64,000 nucleotides of DNA from Rossellomorea vietnamensis. GTDB taxonomy: Bacteria; Bacillota; Bacilli; Bacillales; Bacillaceae_B. The position numbers were made by a program, and so were the translations under genes. The stretch spans positions 1,054,001-1,118,000 of the forward strand of contig NZ_CP104558.1 in assembly GCF_025398035.1 (NCBI RefSeq), given 5' to 3'. Below are positions 55,136-64,000 of the stretch, in pieces (position 1 is the stretch's first letter; each line of letters begins with the position of its first letter). Under the pieces are notes generated by a model. The model did no database searches, was not told the DNA's origin, and saw only the letters and a list, made by a program, of their open reading frames with translations.

Positions 55136-55255
55136 TTAATCATCTAATTCTTTATCGTCGTTGCAGTCACAGCAGTTAGAGAATAAAACAGAAACCTTCT
55201 CATCTTCATAATGCTCAATAGTACCCAGGCATGATTGACATACAATTGTTCCCAT
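55136..55255 (-). CDS. sr1P: SR1P, GapA-binding peptide
   Basis: 39-residue peptide, read by eye since it is too short for the usual cut-off. The N-terminus MGTIVCQSC and the middle IEHYEDEKVSVLFSNCC match the SR1P pattern I recall from B. subtilis (MGTIVCQDC..., FEDEKVT...), with two cysteine pairs (CQSC and CCDC) and an acidic tail. SR1P binds glyceraldehyde-3-phosphate dehydrogenase GapA and promotes its contact with RNase J1. AAAGGAGAGG precedes the ATG. Encoded inside SR1. Confidence 0.9.
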   Translation of the reverse strand: MGTIVCQSCLGTIEHYEDEKVSVLFSNCCDCNDDKELDD

Positions 55256-55281
55256 CTTTTTTCCTCTCCTTTAAGTGGTTT

Positions 55282-55295
55282 TGTAAACGCTTTAT
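55282..55295. promoter_or_regulatory. cre-like site in the SR1 leader
   Basis: TGTAAACGCTTTAT resembles the CcpA consensus TGWAANCGNTNWCA with two mismatches at the end. It lies about 10-20 bases downstream of the predicted SR1 start, a roadblock position. CcpA is a minor repressor of SR1 in B. subtilis. Confidence 0.45.
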
Positions 55296-55308
55296 CTTAT
55301 CTGCTTCT

Positions 55309-55337
55309 ATAATAATATAACACATTTAAAATATCAA
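55309..55337 (-). promoter_or_regulatory. Predicted sigma-A promoter of SR1
   Basis: On the minus strand TTGATA (55332-55337), 17-base spacer, TATTAT (55309-55314), pointing into SR1. The spacer and -10 overlap a CcpN-like box. Confidence 0.7.
55314..55324 (-). promoter_or_regulatory. CcpN-like operator box 1
   Basis: TGTGTTATATT matches the CcpN consensus TRTGHYATAYW (recalled) at every position and overlaps the SR1 spacer and -10. Confidence 0.65.
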
Positions 55338-55345
55338 GCCTAAAT

Positions 55346-55356
55346 TGTATAACATA
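55346..55356 (-). promoter_or_regulatory. CcpN-like operator box 2
   Basis: TATGTTATACA is a second complete match to TRTGHYATAYW, in the same orientation, 32 bp upstream of box 1 (three helical turns), just upstream of the -35. Confidence 0.65.
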
Positions 55357-55438
55357 TTTAAGTTTTTATCCTCACAATCAATCATACTTTTAATCATAAA
55401 AGTATATGTAAGGGTTTTCCTGAATATGTAGGATTCAA

Positions 55439-55481
55439 TAAAAAAAGATGCATAAATGAAGTGATTCATCCATGCATCTTT
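55439..55481 (-). terminator. Terminator after the deacetylase gene
   Basis: AAAGATGCAT pairs with ATGCATCTTT, with an inner ATGAA/TTCAT stem; on the minus strand it is followed by TTTTT. Confidence 0.88.
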
Positions 55482-55486
55482 GATTA

Positions 55487-56326
55487 CTATTCTATTGTTT
55501 TAATCCTGTGTGGATCCAGGGTTTCATATCCCTTCGAACGAAGGCCATTCACAATGTCCTTCAACGCTTCACTCGTCCATGTACGATCATGCATGAGGAG
55601 ATTCGCCCCATCATTCAAATATGGACTGTTTATCATGATATCTGTAATGGCTGCTTTAGTTTGATATTGCTTTTCCCAGTCATATCCGTAAGTCCAATTC
55701 ATCAAGGACATCTTTTCTTCAGCAGCAAGCTTGCGGCTGTAGTCCGTATTTTGCCCGAAAGGAGCCCTGAAAAATTGCGGCCTCTCCCCTGTGATGGATT
55801 CCACAAGGTCACTGACAGAGACGATTTCCTCTTTTTGCTCTTCCGGAGAAAGATCTTTTAAACTACTGTGACTATATGTATGGTTCCCAATCATAAATCC
55901 AAGATCATGAATCTTTTTTAACGTTTCTTTTTCCTCAGGCGTATCAAGGAAATGACCGTTTACAAAGAATATGGCTGGAGCTTTCAACTCTTTTAGGTCT
56001 TCAGCCATTTGGAGTGCATGTTGATCGGGTGCATCGTCAATCGTCAGTAGGACCACTTTAGGATTGGCTTTATCGACTGGTTCGATACTCCAATTAGCCT
56101 CATTTATCTTATAATCCTTGGTCAGTACCACTTCTTCAGCAGGTTCTTCCTTTTCTTTTGTTTCACTTTCGGACACTTCAGTTTCTGGTCCTTCACTCTG
56201 CTTCTGATCCACTTCTTTCACTTCAGTCTGGTTGGATTTTTCCGCTTCAGGGCTGGACCCTGTTTGTTCACTTCCGCAAGCAGTCAGGAGCAGGAGGGTT
56301 AATCCGGATGCTAAAATCTTTTTCAT
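55487..56326 (-). CDS. Polysaccharide deacetylase family lipoprotein
   Basis: 279-residue exported lipoprotein. Signal peptide with lipobox LLTAC (Cys17), an acidic Glu/Ser/Lys linker (residues 20-70), then a NodB-homology domain: LLTIDDAPDQ with the metal and base Asp pair, IGNHTYSHSS with the two His ligands, FFRAPFGQN, and a late LLMHDRTWTS with a catalytic-type His. All main NodB residues are present, so a metal-dependent amidohydrolase acting on cell-wall or surface glycan is likely. I chose the ATG at 56326 after AAAGGTGAG. Not named by synteny. Confidence 0.88.
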   Translation of the reverse strand: MKKILASGLTLLLLTACGSEQTGSSPEAEKSNQTEVKEVDQKQSEGPETEVSESETKEKEEPAEEVVLTKDYKINEANWSIEPVDKANPKVVLLTIDDAPDQHALQMAEDLKELKAPAIFFVNGHFLDTPEEKETLKKIHDLGFMIGNHTYSHSSLKDLSPEEQKEEIVSVSDLVESITGERPQFFRAPFGQNTDYSRKLAAEEKMSLMNWTYGYDWEKQYQTKAAITDIMINSPYLNDGANLLMHDRTWTSEALKDIVNGLRSKGYETLDPHRIKTIE

Positions 56327-56391
56327 GTCTCTCACCTTTCCCTATTCACTTTGAATATTTTAACATATTCTAAAGAGAATCTGGGAAAGAA

Positions 56392-56640
56392 TTAAAATAT
56401 TTCCAATATATTTTCAAACGCCATTTTAAAAACAAAAAAGCATGACAGACTGAATGAAGTGATAAACAGCGTAAGCCTTCTTGATTGAACAATCTTTCTT
56501 GCAGCCATAAAGGCAAGGTAAAAAAACAGGACAAACATAATCCATTTATATTCTATATGATCTTTTTCAGAAACCCATTCAGCTATTGAAAACACGCTCC
56601 ATAAAATCATTTGGACCAAAAAAGCGATGTACGATTTCAT
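56392..56640 (-). CDS. Small three-helix membrane protein
   Basis: 82-residue membrane protein with helices at about residues 3-20, 32-50 and 59-80 and basic loops. I do not recognise a family. I chose the ATG at 56640 (MKSYIAFLVQ), preceded by AAAGGATG. It lies 65 bases upstream of the deacetylase gene in the same direction, but no terminator between them is obvious, so they may be co-transcribed. The 290-base gap to the next gene shows no ORF. Confidence 0.6.
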   Translation of the reverse strand: MKSYIAFLVQMILWSVFSIAEWVSEKDHIEYKWIMFVLFFYLAFMAARKIVQSRRLTLFITSFSLSCFFVFKMAFENILEIF

Positions 56641-56930
56641 GATAAAACATCCTTTAATAGATTTATTTACATTTACCCGCCCCACTATAATAAAAACTCT
56701 CGGATGGCTCTTATATATCTTTTTCAATCAAAGTCATGGTATTAACATAGTATATTCTTTTAAGATGACTTTCATTATGTGTGACTTTTCAATTTTGTAA
56801 CATTTTTATGACTTGGCGCTTTTTCATTTTTCCCTATGATAAAATGTGACGTAAGATACGTTAAAGAGTAATTCATTTATAAATTCATAACTCCACGTTC
56901 ATAGCATCGTTTAAGAAAAGAGGATGATGT

Positions 56931-57323
56931 ATGAAACATATATTAGCTTTTGCGATACTTACTTCCACTATGCTGATTTTGACTTCGTGTGATGACATCT
57001 CATCCAATAAAGTGGTTTTGGCACAAGATCAATTCATAGAAAAACAGGTGATTTTTTTTACGGATGAAAGAAATGTTTCGAGGGAAATACCATACTACGA
57101 TGCCATCATTGAGCTTAAAAAACAATACCCGGATCACTTTAAGCAACTGAAGGTTGTCAGTTTAAACACGAAGACGACAAATGATATCGCTGATACTCCA
57201 CCCGCTTCTCCAGCCATCGTTGTGGTAGAGGACAATCAGATCATATGTAAAGTGGAAGGGCATAAATCTAAAGAAAACATAATCAAGCCTGTTTCCAGAG
57301 CCATTCAAACCTGGGAACAATAA
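56931..57323 (+). CDS. Small lipoprotein with thioredoxin-like fold (slp position)
   Basis: 130-residue lipoprotein. Signal peptide with lipobox ILTSC (Cys20). The mature part reads like a thioredoxin fold: strand KQVIFFTDE, helix DAIIELKKQYP, strand LKVVSLNT, a cis-Pro-like PPASPAIVVVEDNQ, and a C-terminal helix; there is no CxxC, so it is not a redox enzyme. B. subtilis encodes the peptidoglycan-associated lipoprotein slp at the same place next to pdhD; homology is likely but unproven. Followed by its own terminator. Confidence 0.7.
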   Translation: MKHILAFAILTSTMLILTSCDDISSNKVVLAQDQFIEKQVIFFTDERNVSREIPYYDAIIELKKQYPDHFKQLKVVSLNTKTTNDIADTPPASPAIVVVEDNQIICKVEGHKSKENIIKPVSRAIQTWEQ

Positions 57324-57341
57324 TGCATGAAATAATCATTA

Positions 57342-57378
57342 GGGGTCGAAGCCCTGCAGGCTTCGATCCTTTTCTTTT
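57342..57378 (+). terminator. Terminator after the slp-position lipoprotein
   Basis: GGGTCGAAGCC pairs with GGCTTCGATCC (one wobble) around ctgca, then TTTTC. Confidence 0.85.
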
Positions 57379-57385
57379 CCATAAT

Positions 57386-57421
57386 AAAAAGGATGATCCC
57401 ATCACAGGGATCATCCTTTTG
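57386..57421. terminator. Terminator of the pdh operon
   Basis: AAAAAGGATGATCCC pairs with GGGATCATCCTTTT around atcaca; T-run on the minus strand follows pdhD. Confidence 0.92.
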
Positions 57422-57430
57422 TCATGCCTA

Positions 57431-58840
57431 TTATTTAATAATGTGAATCGGGCTTCCCATTGCAACTTCTGCTGCTTCCATGGAAATTTCACCTAAAGTC
57501 GGGTGAGCATGAATCGTCATGGCCACATCTTCAGCTGTCATTCCGGATTCAATTGCAAGTCCTAATTCAGCGATCATGTCAGATGCACCAGAACCAACAA
57601 TTTGAGCACCGATAATTAAACCGTCTTCTTTACGAGTGACAAGCTTCATGAAGCCATCACTTGCATTAAGAGCTAAAGCACGTCCATTTGCTGCAAATGG
57701 GAATTTGGCAGCCGTTACTTCAATGCCTTCTTCTTTCGCTTCTGCTTCGGAATAACCTACTGTTGCAAGTTCAGGATCTGTGAAGCAGACAGCAGGGATA
57801 CCAAGGTAATCGATTTCTGCCGGTTCACCTGAGATAACCTCTGCAGCGATCTTACCTTCATAAGAAGCTTTGTGAGCAAGTGGTGGTCCATCAACGATAT
57901 CACCGATCGCGAAGATGTTCGGGATGTTTGTGCGGCATTGTTTATCGATTTTGATAACTCCGCGGTCTGTCATCTCGATTCCAACTTCTTCAAGACCGAT
58001 TTCATCAGTGTTTGGACGACGGCCAACCGTTACTAGAACGTAATCAGCTTCAACCGATTTCTCTTCGCCTTTTACTTCATATTTCACAACGACTCCGCTG
58101 TCACTTTCTTCAACGCCTTTAGCCATAGCTTTCGTTACAACTTCAACGCCTTTTTTCTTAAGTTCTTTTTTCACGACAGATGTCATTTGCTTTTCGAATC
58201 CGCTAAGGATATCGTCGGCACCTTCCAAGATCGTTACTTCTGATCCAAGATTGGCATAAGCAGTACCAAGCTCGGTTCCGATGTACCCTCCACCGATGAC
58301 AACAAGCTTGCTTGGAATTTCTTCTAATGCAAGTGCGCCTGTAGAATCAAGCACGCGCTTAGAGAATTTGAAGCTTGGGATTTCAATCGGACGTGAACCA
58401 GTTGCAAGGATCAAGTTATTGAACTTGTATGTTTGAGCCGAGTTGTCGTCCATGACACGTAGTGTATTGGCATCTACCAGGTAAGCTTCACCGCGAACGA
58501 TTTCAGCTTTATTCCCTTTAAGAAGTCCTTCAACACCGCCTGTTAATTTCTTAACGACTCCAGCTTTCCATTCTTGAACTTTATCGAAATTTACTTTTAC
58601 GTTTTCAGCGACGATCCCCATATCATCAGAGTGTTGCGCCTGATGGAAACGGTGACCTGCTGTGATAAGAGCTTTGGATGGGATACAGCCAACATTCAAG
58701 CATACTCCACCCATGTTTTCTTTTTCGATGATTGTCACTTTTTGTCCAAGTTGAGCTGCACGGATTGCAGCTACATATCCTCCGGGACCTGAACCGACTA
58801 CGATTGTATCTGTTTCAATTGGGAAATCTCCTACTACCAT
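57431..58840 (-). CDS. pdhD: Dihydrolipoyl dehydrogenase (PDH E3)
   Basis: 469-residue flavoprotein that reoxidises the lipoyl groups of pyruvate dehydrogenase, passing electrons to NAD. FAD motif [20 protein letters not shown], the redox disulfide in [15 protein letters not shown], a second dinucleotide motif [20 protein letters not shown], and the C-terminal catalytic His-Glu in [15 protein letters not shown] are present. Last gene of pdhABCD, four bases after pdhC. It may also serve other 2-oxoacid dehydrogenases. Confidence 0.97.
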   Translation of the reverse strand: MVVGDFPIETDTIVVGSGPGGYVAAIRAAQLGQKVTIIEKENMGGVCLNVGCIPSKALITAGHRFHQAQHSDDMGIVAENVKVNFDKVQEWKAGVVKKLTGGVEGLLKGNKAEIVRGEAYLVDANTLRVMDDNSAQTYKFNNLILATGSRPIEIPSFKFSKRVLDSTGALALEEIPSKLVVIGGGYIGTELGTAYANLGSEVTILEGADDILSGFEKQMTSVVKKELKKKGVEVVTKAMAKGVEESDSGVVVKYEVKGEEKSVEADYVLVTVGRRPNTDEIGLEEVGIEMTDRGVIKIDKQCRTNIPNIFAIGDIVDGPPLAHKASYEGKIAAEVISGEPAEIDYLGIPAVCFTDPELATVGYSEAEAKEEGIEVTAAKFPFAANGRALALNASDGFMKLVTRKEDGLIIGAQIVGSGASDMIAELGLAIESGMTAEDVAMTIHAHPTLGEISMEAAEVAMGSPIHIIK

Positions 58841-58844
58841 TGTA

Positions 58845-60182
58845 TTACGCCTCCATTAATAATAATTCTGGATCGTTCAACAAACGCTTGATATGGTTAA
58901 GTGCATGTTGAGCAGTAGCTCCGTCAATCATGCGGTGATCGAAGCTCAATGATAATGCTAACACAGGTGCCGCTACAATTTCACCATTTTTAACCACAGG
59001 TTTTTCTGCAATGCGTCCAACACCAAGGATGGCAACCTCTGGATGGTTGATGACCGGAGTGAACCATTGTCCGCCGGCAGAACCGATATTCGTGATTGTG
59101 CAAGATGCACCTTTCATTTCATCGCCTGAAAGTTTACCATCACGTGCTTTTCCAGCCAGTTCATTGATTTCATTTGAAATGGAGAACATGGACTTACGGT
59201 CTGCATTTTTCACAACCGGTACTAATAGACCTTTATCCGTATCAGCAGCGATACCGATATTGTAATAATGTTTTTGTACGATTTCGCTTGTTGCATCATC
59301 AATCGATGTGTTCAGAGCCGGATACTCGCGTAATGCACTTGTCAATGCTTTGACGATGTAAGGTAGGAAAGTCAATTTCACACCTTTTTCAGCTGCAACT
59401 TCTTTGAACTTCTTGCGGTGGGCCCAAAGTTTCGTTACATCGATTTCGTCCATCAACGTTACGTGAGGAGCTGTATGTTTTGAGTTCACCATTGCTTTCG
59501 CAATCGCTTTACGCATTCCACTCATTTTCTCACGAGTTTCTGGGTATTCACCTTCAGGAGCTTTAGGTGCAGAGGGTTTAGATTCTGATGCTGGAGCTTT
59601 TTCTTCCGTTTTCGCTTCTTCCTGGGTAGAAGCAGGCTTGCTGTCTCCACTTAGGAATGCATCGATATCTTCCTTCACGACACGTCCATTTTTACCTGAA
59701 CCTGATACTTGACGGATTTCAACACCGTTTTCCCTTGCGTACTTACGTACTGAAGGCATAGCGATCACTCGCTTATTAGGGTCGACTTCTGCATCGGATT
59801 TCTCTTCGGCAGCTTCTGGAGAAGCTTCTTTCTTTACGTCCTGGCCTTGTTCTGCAGTTGCTTGAACTTGACCTTCCGTCTTCTCTTCGGCTTTTTCTTC
59901 TTTCTTATCTTCTTCTCCACCTTTGAATTGCAGGTCCTCATAACCAGGTGCATCGAACTTGATAAGAGTATCGCCCACAACTGCTACAGTACCTTCGTCA
60001 ACAAGAAGTTCTTCAACCGTTCCTGCTACCGGAGAAGGAATCTCAACAACAGCTTTATCGTTTTGCACTTCACATAGTACATCGTCTTCTTCCACTTTAT
60101 CGCCTGGCTTTACAAACCACTTGACGATTTCACCTTCATGAATACCTTCACCAATGTCTGGTAATTTGAATTCGAATGACAT
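58845..60182 (-). CDS. pdhC: Dihydrolipoamide acetyltransferase (PDH E2)
   Basis: 445-residue core of the pyruvate dehydrogenase complex. One lipoyl domain (about 1-80; lipoyl Lys in [15 protein letters not shown]), an acidic Glu/Lys/Ala linker, a peripheral-subunit-binding domain (about 142-178; [31 protein letters not shown]), a second linker, and the catalytic domain ending in [17 protein letters not shown] with the active-site His-Asp. Separated from pdhB by 155 bases with two hairpins, the place where B. subtilis has an internal pdhC promoter. Confidence 0.96.
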   Translation of the reverse strand: MSFEFKLPDIGEGIHEGEIVKWFVKPGDKVEEDDVLCEVQNDKAVVEIPSPVAGTVEELLVDEGTVAVVGDTLIKFDAPGYEDLQFKGGEEDKKEEKAEEKTEGQVQATAEQGQDVKKEASPEAAEEKSDAEVDPNKRVIAMPSVRKYARENGVEIRQVSGSGKNGRVVKEDIDAFLSGDSKPASTQEEAKTEEKAPASESKPSAPKAPEGEYPETREKMSGMRKAIAKAMVNSKHTAPHVTLMDEIDVTKLWAHRKKFKEVAAEKGVKLTFLPYIVKALTSALREYPALNTSIDDATSEIVQKHYYNIGIAADTDKGLLVPVVKNADRKSMFSISNEINELAGKARDGKLSGDEMKGASCTITNIGSAGGQWFTPVINHPEVAILGVGRIAEKPVVKNGEIVAAPVLALSLSFDHRMIDGATAQHALNHIKRLLNDPELLLMEA

Positions 60183-60269
60183 GGACTCGACCTCCTGTAT
60201 TGAATAATGAATATATAGATGAATGTTTGGTTATATCTGTCTCTATTTTCTTATATCTATAATTGGAAA

Positions 60270-60333
60270 AGAGAAGGGTGGCATGCCCTTCTGTTTTCAC
60301 TTATCTATCAATGGAGGAGCTTATTAGCTCCTT
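60270..60333 (-). other. Two hairpins in the pdhB-pdhC intergenic region
   Basis: AGAAGGG/CCCTTCT (60274-60293 region) and GGAGGAGC/GCTCCTTCC (60311-60333). Neither is followed by a strong T-run, so partial attenuation or RNA processing is more likely than full termination within the pdh operon. Confidence 0.5.
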
Positions 60334-60337
60334 CCAA

Positions 60338-61315
60338 TTAGAAATTAAGTACTTTTTTCGCCGTTTCGATGACGTCTTTGTGATTTGGTAACCAGATAGG
60401 CTCTGCTTGAGAGAAAGAGAACACTGTATCCGGTGCCGCTACACGAAGAACTGGTGCTTCCAGGCTAAGGATCGCACGGTCATTGATTTCAGCCACAACG
60501 TTCGCTGCGATTCCCGCTTGCTTTTGAGCTTCTTGAACAACGATGGCACGGTTTGTTTTCTCAACAGATGCCATGATCGTGTCTATGTCCAGTGGACTTA
60601 CAGTACGAAGATCGATTACTTCAACTGAGTGACCTTCTTTTTCAAGCTCATCAGCAGCTTTTAATGATTCGTGTACCATAGCTCCGTAAGAGATGATCGT
60701 AAGGTCTGTACCTTCACGTTTAACATCTGCTTTACCAAGTTCAATTGTGTATTCCTCTTCAGGAACCTCTTGACGGAATGAACGGTATAATTTCATATGC
60801 TCTAAGAAAATGACAGGGTCATTATCACGGATAGATGAAATCAATAGTCCTTTAGCGTCGTATGGAGTTGATGGGATAACCACTTTAAGACCTGGTTGTT
60901 GAGCCATCAAACCTTCTAAGCTGTCCGCATGAAGTTCTGGAGTATGTACTCCACCACCAAATGGGGAACGGATTGTGATAGGTGAAGTATACGTACCACC
61001 TGAACGGTAACGCATACGTGCCATTTGTCCGCTTACTGAATCCATTACTTCATATACGAAACCGAAAAACTGGATTTCCGGTACTGGACGGTACCCTTCT
61101 AATGCTAAACCGATTGCTAAACCACCGATTCCTGATTCTGCTAGTGGAGTATCGAATACACGGTCTTCACCGAATTCTTTCTGAAGCCCTTCCGTTGCAC
61201 GGAATACACCACCGTTTAGACCTACGTCTTCACCAAAAACTAAAACGTCTTCGTTGTTGCGTAGTTCTGTGCGCAGTGCATCAGTGATCGCTTGAATCAT
61301 TGTCATTTGCGCCAT
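60338..61315 (-). CDS. pdhB: Pyruvate dehydrogenase E1 beta subunit
   Basis: 325-residue beta subunit of thiamine-diphosphate-dependent E1. Conserved parts: [20 protein letters not shown] with the cofactor-side Glu, [39 protein letters not shown] and the C-terminal [16 protein letters not shown]. Length is standard for the family. Starts three bases after pdhA, so the two subunits are coupled. Works with pdhA to decarboxylate pyruvate and acetylate the E2 lipoyl group. Confidence 0.97.
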   Translation of the reverse strand: MAQMTMIQAITDALRTELRNNEDVLVFGEDVGLNGGVFRATEGLQKEFGEDRVFDTPLAESGIGGLAIGLALEGYRPVPEIQFFGFVYEVMDSVSGQMARMRYRSGGTYTSPITIRSPFGGGVHTPELHADSLEGLMAQQPGLKVVIPSTPYDAKGLLISSIRDNDPVIFLEHMKLYRSFRQEVPEEEYTIELGKADVKREGTDLTIISYGAMVHESLKAADELEKEGHSVEVIDLRTVSPLDIDTIMASVEKTNRAIVVQEAQKQAGIAANVVAEINDRAILSLEAPVLRVAAPDTVFSFSQAEPIWLPNHKDVIETAKKVLNF

Positions 61316-61318
61316 GGC

Positions 61319-62443
<1,125 letters not shown>

Positions 62444-62527
62444 CTATCCTTTCTTTATACATTTATTTTGGTTTTTTTACATACATAGTTTAGATTACCC
62501 AAATTCAGTATGACCTACCACAATACC

Positions 62528-62562
62528 TGTGGAAAAACACACACTATAAGTAGTTTTCCACA
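62528..62562. repeat. Inverted repeat in the pdhA leader (1)
   Basis: TGTGGAAAA and TTTTCCACA, 9 bp each, separated by 17 bases; downstream of the predicted pdhA promoter, so it could act at RNA level. Confidence 0.55.
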
Positions 62563-62603
62563 AATACCAAGAAAGAAAACCCGAAATTACATTCGAGTTT
62601 ATC

Positions 62604-62637
62604 TGTATCAGTCGAAAAATCATTATCGACTAATACA
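62604..62637. repeat. Inverted repeat in the pdhA leader (2)
   Basis: TGTATCAGTCGA and TCGACTAATACA, 12-base arms with one mismatch and a 10-base loop, immediately downstream of the predicted pdhA promoter. Possible operator or leader hairpin. Confidence 0.6.
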
Positions 62638-62658
62638 ATTCATGAATACCTATCCTAG

Positions 62659-62686
62659 TTTACAATATTAAAAATCAGTTAGTCAA
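62659..62686 (-). promoter_or_regulatory. Predicted sigma-A promoter of pdhA
   Basis: On the minus strand TTGACT (62681-62686), 16-base spacer, TGTAAA (62659-62664), giving a leader of about 220 bases before pdhA. Confidence 0.4.
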
Positions 62687-62848
62687 CGACAAAGTATTAT
62701 AAATTCTTGTTTCTATCAAATCTTTTTGATACGTTCTACCATAAATTTTCAAAACTGTATTAATACCTGGAAACACCCTGTTATATATAAACATATCCTT
62801 ATGACTCATCTGTTATAGAGTAAGAAACCAACGGACAGCTTTAAACAT

Positions 62849-62888
62849 AAAAAAGATGAAGGAGGGCTTTACGCCTCCCTTCATCTTA
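62849..62888 (-). terminator. Terminator after ykyA
   Basis: AAGATGAAGG and CCTTCATCTT arms with a GC-rich middle; on the minus strand followed by TTTTTT. It insulates pdhA from ykyA. Confidence 0.9.
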
Positions 62889-62899
62889 TATGTACCCGT

Positions 62900-63559
62900 T
62901 TATTCGGACTCTTTGACATCAAGTTCTGCCTTTGAGTAAAATTCTTGTTTAAGCTTATTGAATTCTTCTGTTTTTGTATTATAGTCCCCATTGTACTTCA
63001 CAATCTTTTCGTATTGTTCATTAATGGAGGAAATTTGCTTCTCAAGCTCTTCCATCGTAAGGTCTTTCTTTTTGAACATGTTATATAGTTCTTTATCAAG
63101 AGAAAGGGCCTCTAAGTAAGAAGTTGTTAGCTTTTCATGGAGCTGATAACGTTCTTCCATCGTTTTTTTCAGCTTTTTCGCATCTTTTTTAAGATCATCA
63201 CTTTCTAACTCATCAATATATTCGTCTGCTTTGGCAAACTCTTTCTTTGCTGCACTCATGGACTCACGTTCTTTTTCGATATTCTCTTTTCTCTTATCGA
63301 TGTTGTCCAGAGCTTCATCGGAAAGCTTTACAATCTGGTCAAACTCTTTCATTCCAAGATCCATGATTTTCGTATAGATTTCTTGTTCCTTTTCTTCCAA
63401 TTCTTGAAGAGGCTTCTGAACTTTCTCATATTGACTTTCTTTGGCCACGGTTTCTTCAAGAACCTTATACACATCTTCCTCAGGTGTAGAACCACCGACA
63501 CACCCCATTAATACAAAAATAGCGGCTCCTAAAATGAAAGCAAAACGAAATTTCGACAC
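62900..63559 (-). CDS. ykyA: YkyA family lipoprotein
   Basis: 219-residue lipoprotein. Signal peptide with lipobox VLMGC (Cys20), then an almost entirely helical, Lys/Glu-rich mature part with long heptad runs (EKEQEIYTKIMDLGMKEFDQ; KRKENIEKERESMSAAKKEF), indicating coiled coils on the outer face of the membrane. Matches the YkyA/Cell-wall binding lipoprotein family, upstream of pdhA as in B. subtilis. The start is GTG at 63559, nine bases after AAGGGGG. Function unknown. Confidence 0.9.
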   Translation of the reverse strand: MSKFRFAFILGAAIFVLMGCVGGSTPEEDVYKVLEETVAKESQYEKVQKPLQELEEKEQEIYTKIMDLGMKEFDQIVKLSDEALDNIDKRKENIEKERESMSAAKKEFAKADEYIDELESDDLKKDAKKLKKTMEERYQLHEKLTTSYLEALSLDKELYNMFKKKDLTMEELEKQISSINEQYEKIVKYNGDYNTKTEEFNKLKQEFYSKAELDVKESE

Positions 63560-63592
63560 AACTAGATCCCCCTTAACTATTTACCACCTTCT

Positions 63593-63621
63593 ACTATATC
63601 TATGTCTACATCTTTTGACAA
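63593..63621 (-). promoter_or_regulatory. Predicted sigma-A promoter of ykyA
   Basis: On the minus strand TTGTCA (63616-63621), 17-base spacer, TATAGT (63593-63598), about 35 bases upstream of the GTG start. The rest of the 325-base gap up to def shows no ORF or strong hairpin. Confidence 0.6.
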
Positions 63622-63884
63622 TAGGGATTTACAACTGTGGAAAAAAATGTCGATTGGACTATTCTCCCTATTAAAATCATTATGTCTTTTTGCCGCCGGG
63701 TATTCCAGTTAATATCGAATCTCATTCATTAACTTTTTCAAAGGAAAATGATAAACTAGTACCATACATAATAGATTATCTTAATACGTAAAGTAGAGAA
63801 GGGATCAATTTGTATGGCCCTGTCTTTTTTGTGTCCTGACAGGTTCATCTATTTCTATCTCTATGTATCCTAGGAGGAAAACCA

Positions 63885-64000
63885 ATGATTACGATGAATG
63901 ACATCATCCGTGAGGGTCACCCCACATTAACCATGGTAGCTAAGGAAGTGCCCATCCCGCCATCCGAAGAAGACCGGGAAGTCCTGAGTAGCTTATTGGA
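63885..64000 (+). CDS. def: Peptide deformylase, N-terminal fragment
   Basis: 39 codons up to the window edge. It begins MITMNDIIREGHPTLTMVAK, the family N-terminus including the REGHPTL segment of the long Bacillus-type deformylase (B. subtilis YkrB/DefB); the zinc motifs lie beyond the window. TAGGAGGAAAACC is a near-ideal ribosome-binding site. It removes the N-formyl group from new proteins. Divergent from ykyA, as in B. subtilis. Confidence 0.88.
   Translation, partial: MITMNDIIREGHPTLTMVAKEVPIPPSEEDREVLSSLL

Larger units (their letters stand above)
55038..55302 (-). ncRNA. sr1: Dual-function regulatory RNA SR1
   Basis: Predicted about 260-base transcript on the minus strand from just after the promoter to the terminator shared with speA. 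It carries the SR1P ORF in its 5' half and a noncoding 3' part of about 100 bases. In B. subtilis SR1 lies between pdhD and speA, base-pairs with ahrC mRNA and encodes SR1P. Gene order, peptide and promoter architecture agree. Transcript ends are predicted; the 3' end could be earlier. Confidence 0.82.

Noticed and set aside
63615..63640. Plus-strand TTGACA considered as the def promoter
   Set aside because: No acceptable -10 follows at 16-18 bases; the same bases form part of the better minus-strand ykyA promoter.

Overview
The window is a stretch of chromosome from a low-to-moderate-GC, endospore-forming Firmicute of the family Bacillaceae. Gene content and order match the Bacillus subtilis segment from def/ykyA-pdhABCD through ylaF-ylaN, ftsW, pyc, cta and the ylb genes to mraZ-rsmH-ftsL-pbpB, read here in the opposite direction. 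Several local differences point to a relative outside the B. subtilis group (perhaps Rossellomorea- or Mesobacillus-like; this is a guess). They include an acyl-CoA carboxylase gene set between panE and ylbP, ctaM, an AI-2E-family permease and yugN in place of ylbA/ylbB, and a PNPOx-fold gene beside ylaI. No rRNA, tRNA, CRISPR array, prophage or transposase gene was seen. Almost every transcription unit ends in a clear intrinsic terminator.

Layout. 1-3.9 kb: start of the division/cell-wall cluster (mraZ-rsmH-ftsL-pbpB, minus strand), with three phased MraZ-type repeats upstream of mraZ. 4.1-7.2 kb: bshC (bacillithiol), a DUF3397 membrane protein, panE. 7.2-10.6 kb: three-gene biotin-dependent acyl-CoA carboxylase operon with a cre-like site. 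10.7-28.4 kb: the ylb region (ylbP, ylbO/RsfA-type regulator, enoyl-CoA hydratase-like gene, rpmF, ylbN, tmcAL/ylbM, ylbL, ylbK, ylbJ, coaD, rsmD, ylbG, ylbF, ylbE, ylbD, a thioesterase, ylbC, yugN, AI-2E permease), mixing sporulation, translation and RNA-decay functions. 28.4-36.5 kb: the caa3 cytochrome oxidase locus (ctaM, ctaG, ctaF, ctaE, ctaD, ctaC, ctaB with divergent ctaA). 36.6-41.8 kb: pyc, ftsW, ylaN. 42-50.6 kb: glutaminase, ylaL, phoH-like ylaK, ylaJ, ylaI, ylaH, typA, ylaF, inositol monophosphatase. 50.7-56.7 kb: yktB, yktA, nitronate monooxygenase, speA, the dual-function RNA SR1 with its SR1P peptide, a deacetylase lipoprotein. 56.9-62.4 kb: a small lipoprotein and the pyruvate dehydrogenase operon pdhABCD. 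62.9-64 kb: ykyA and the beginning of peptide deformylase.

A central-carbon and respiration theme links many genes: PDH makes acetyl-CoA, Pyc makes oxaloacetate, Cta genes build the terminal oxidase and its heme A, and SR1/SR1P, CcpN-like boxes and several cre-like sites suggest glucose-responsive control. The most unusual non-coding items are a 143-bp DNA cloverleaf made almost entirely of perfect inverted repeats (53217-53359), a structured two-copy repeat between ctaF and ctaG (29984-30143), and a tiny stand-alone unit with a strong ribosome-binding site, an 18-codon ORF and a long terminator-like hairpin (26353-26474). All functional statements come from reading the sequence and recalled family knowledge; no searches were run.
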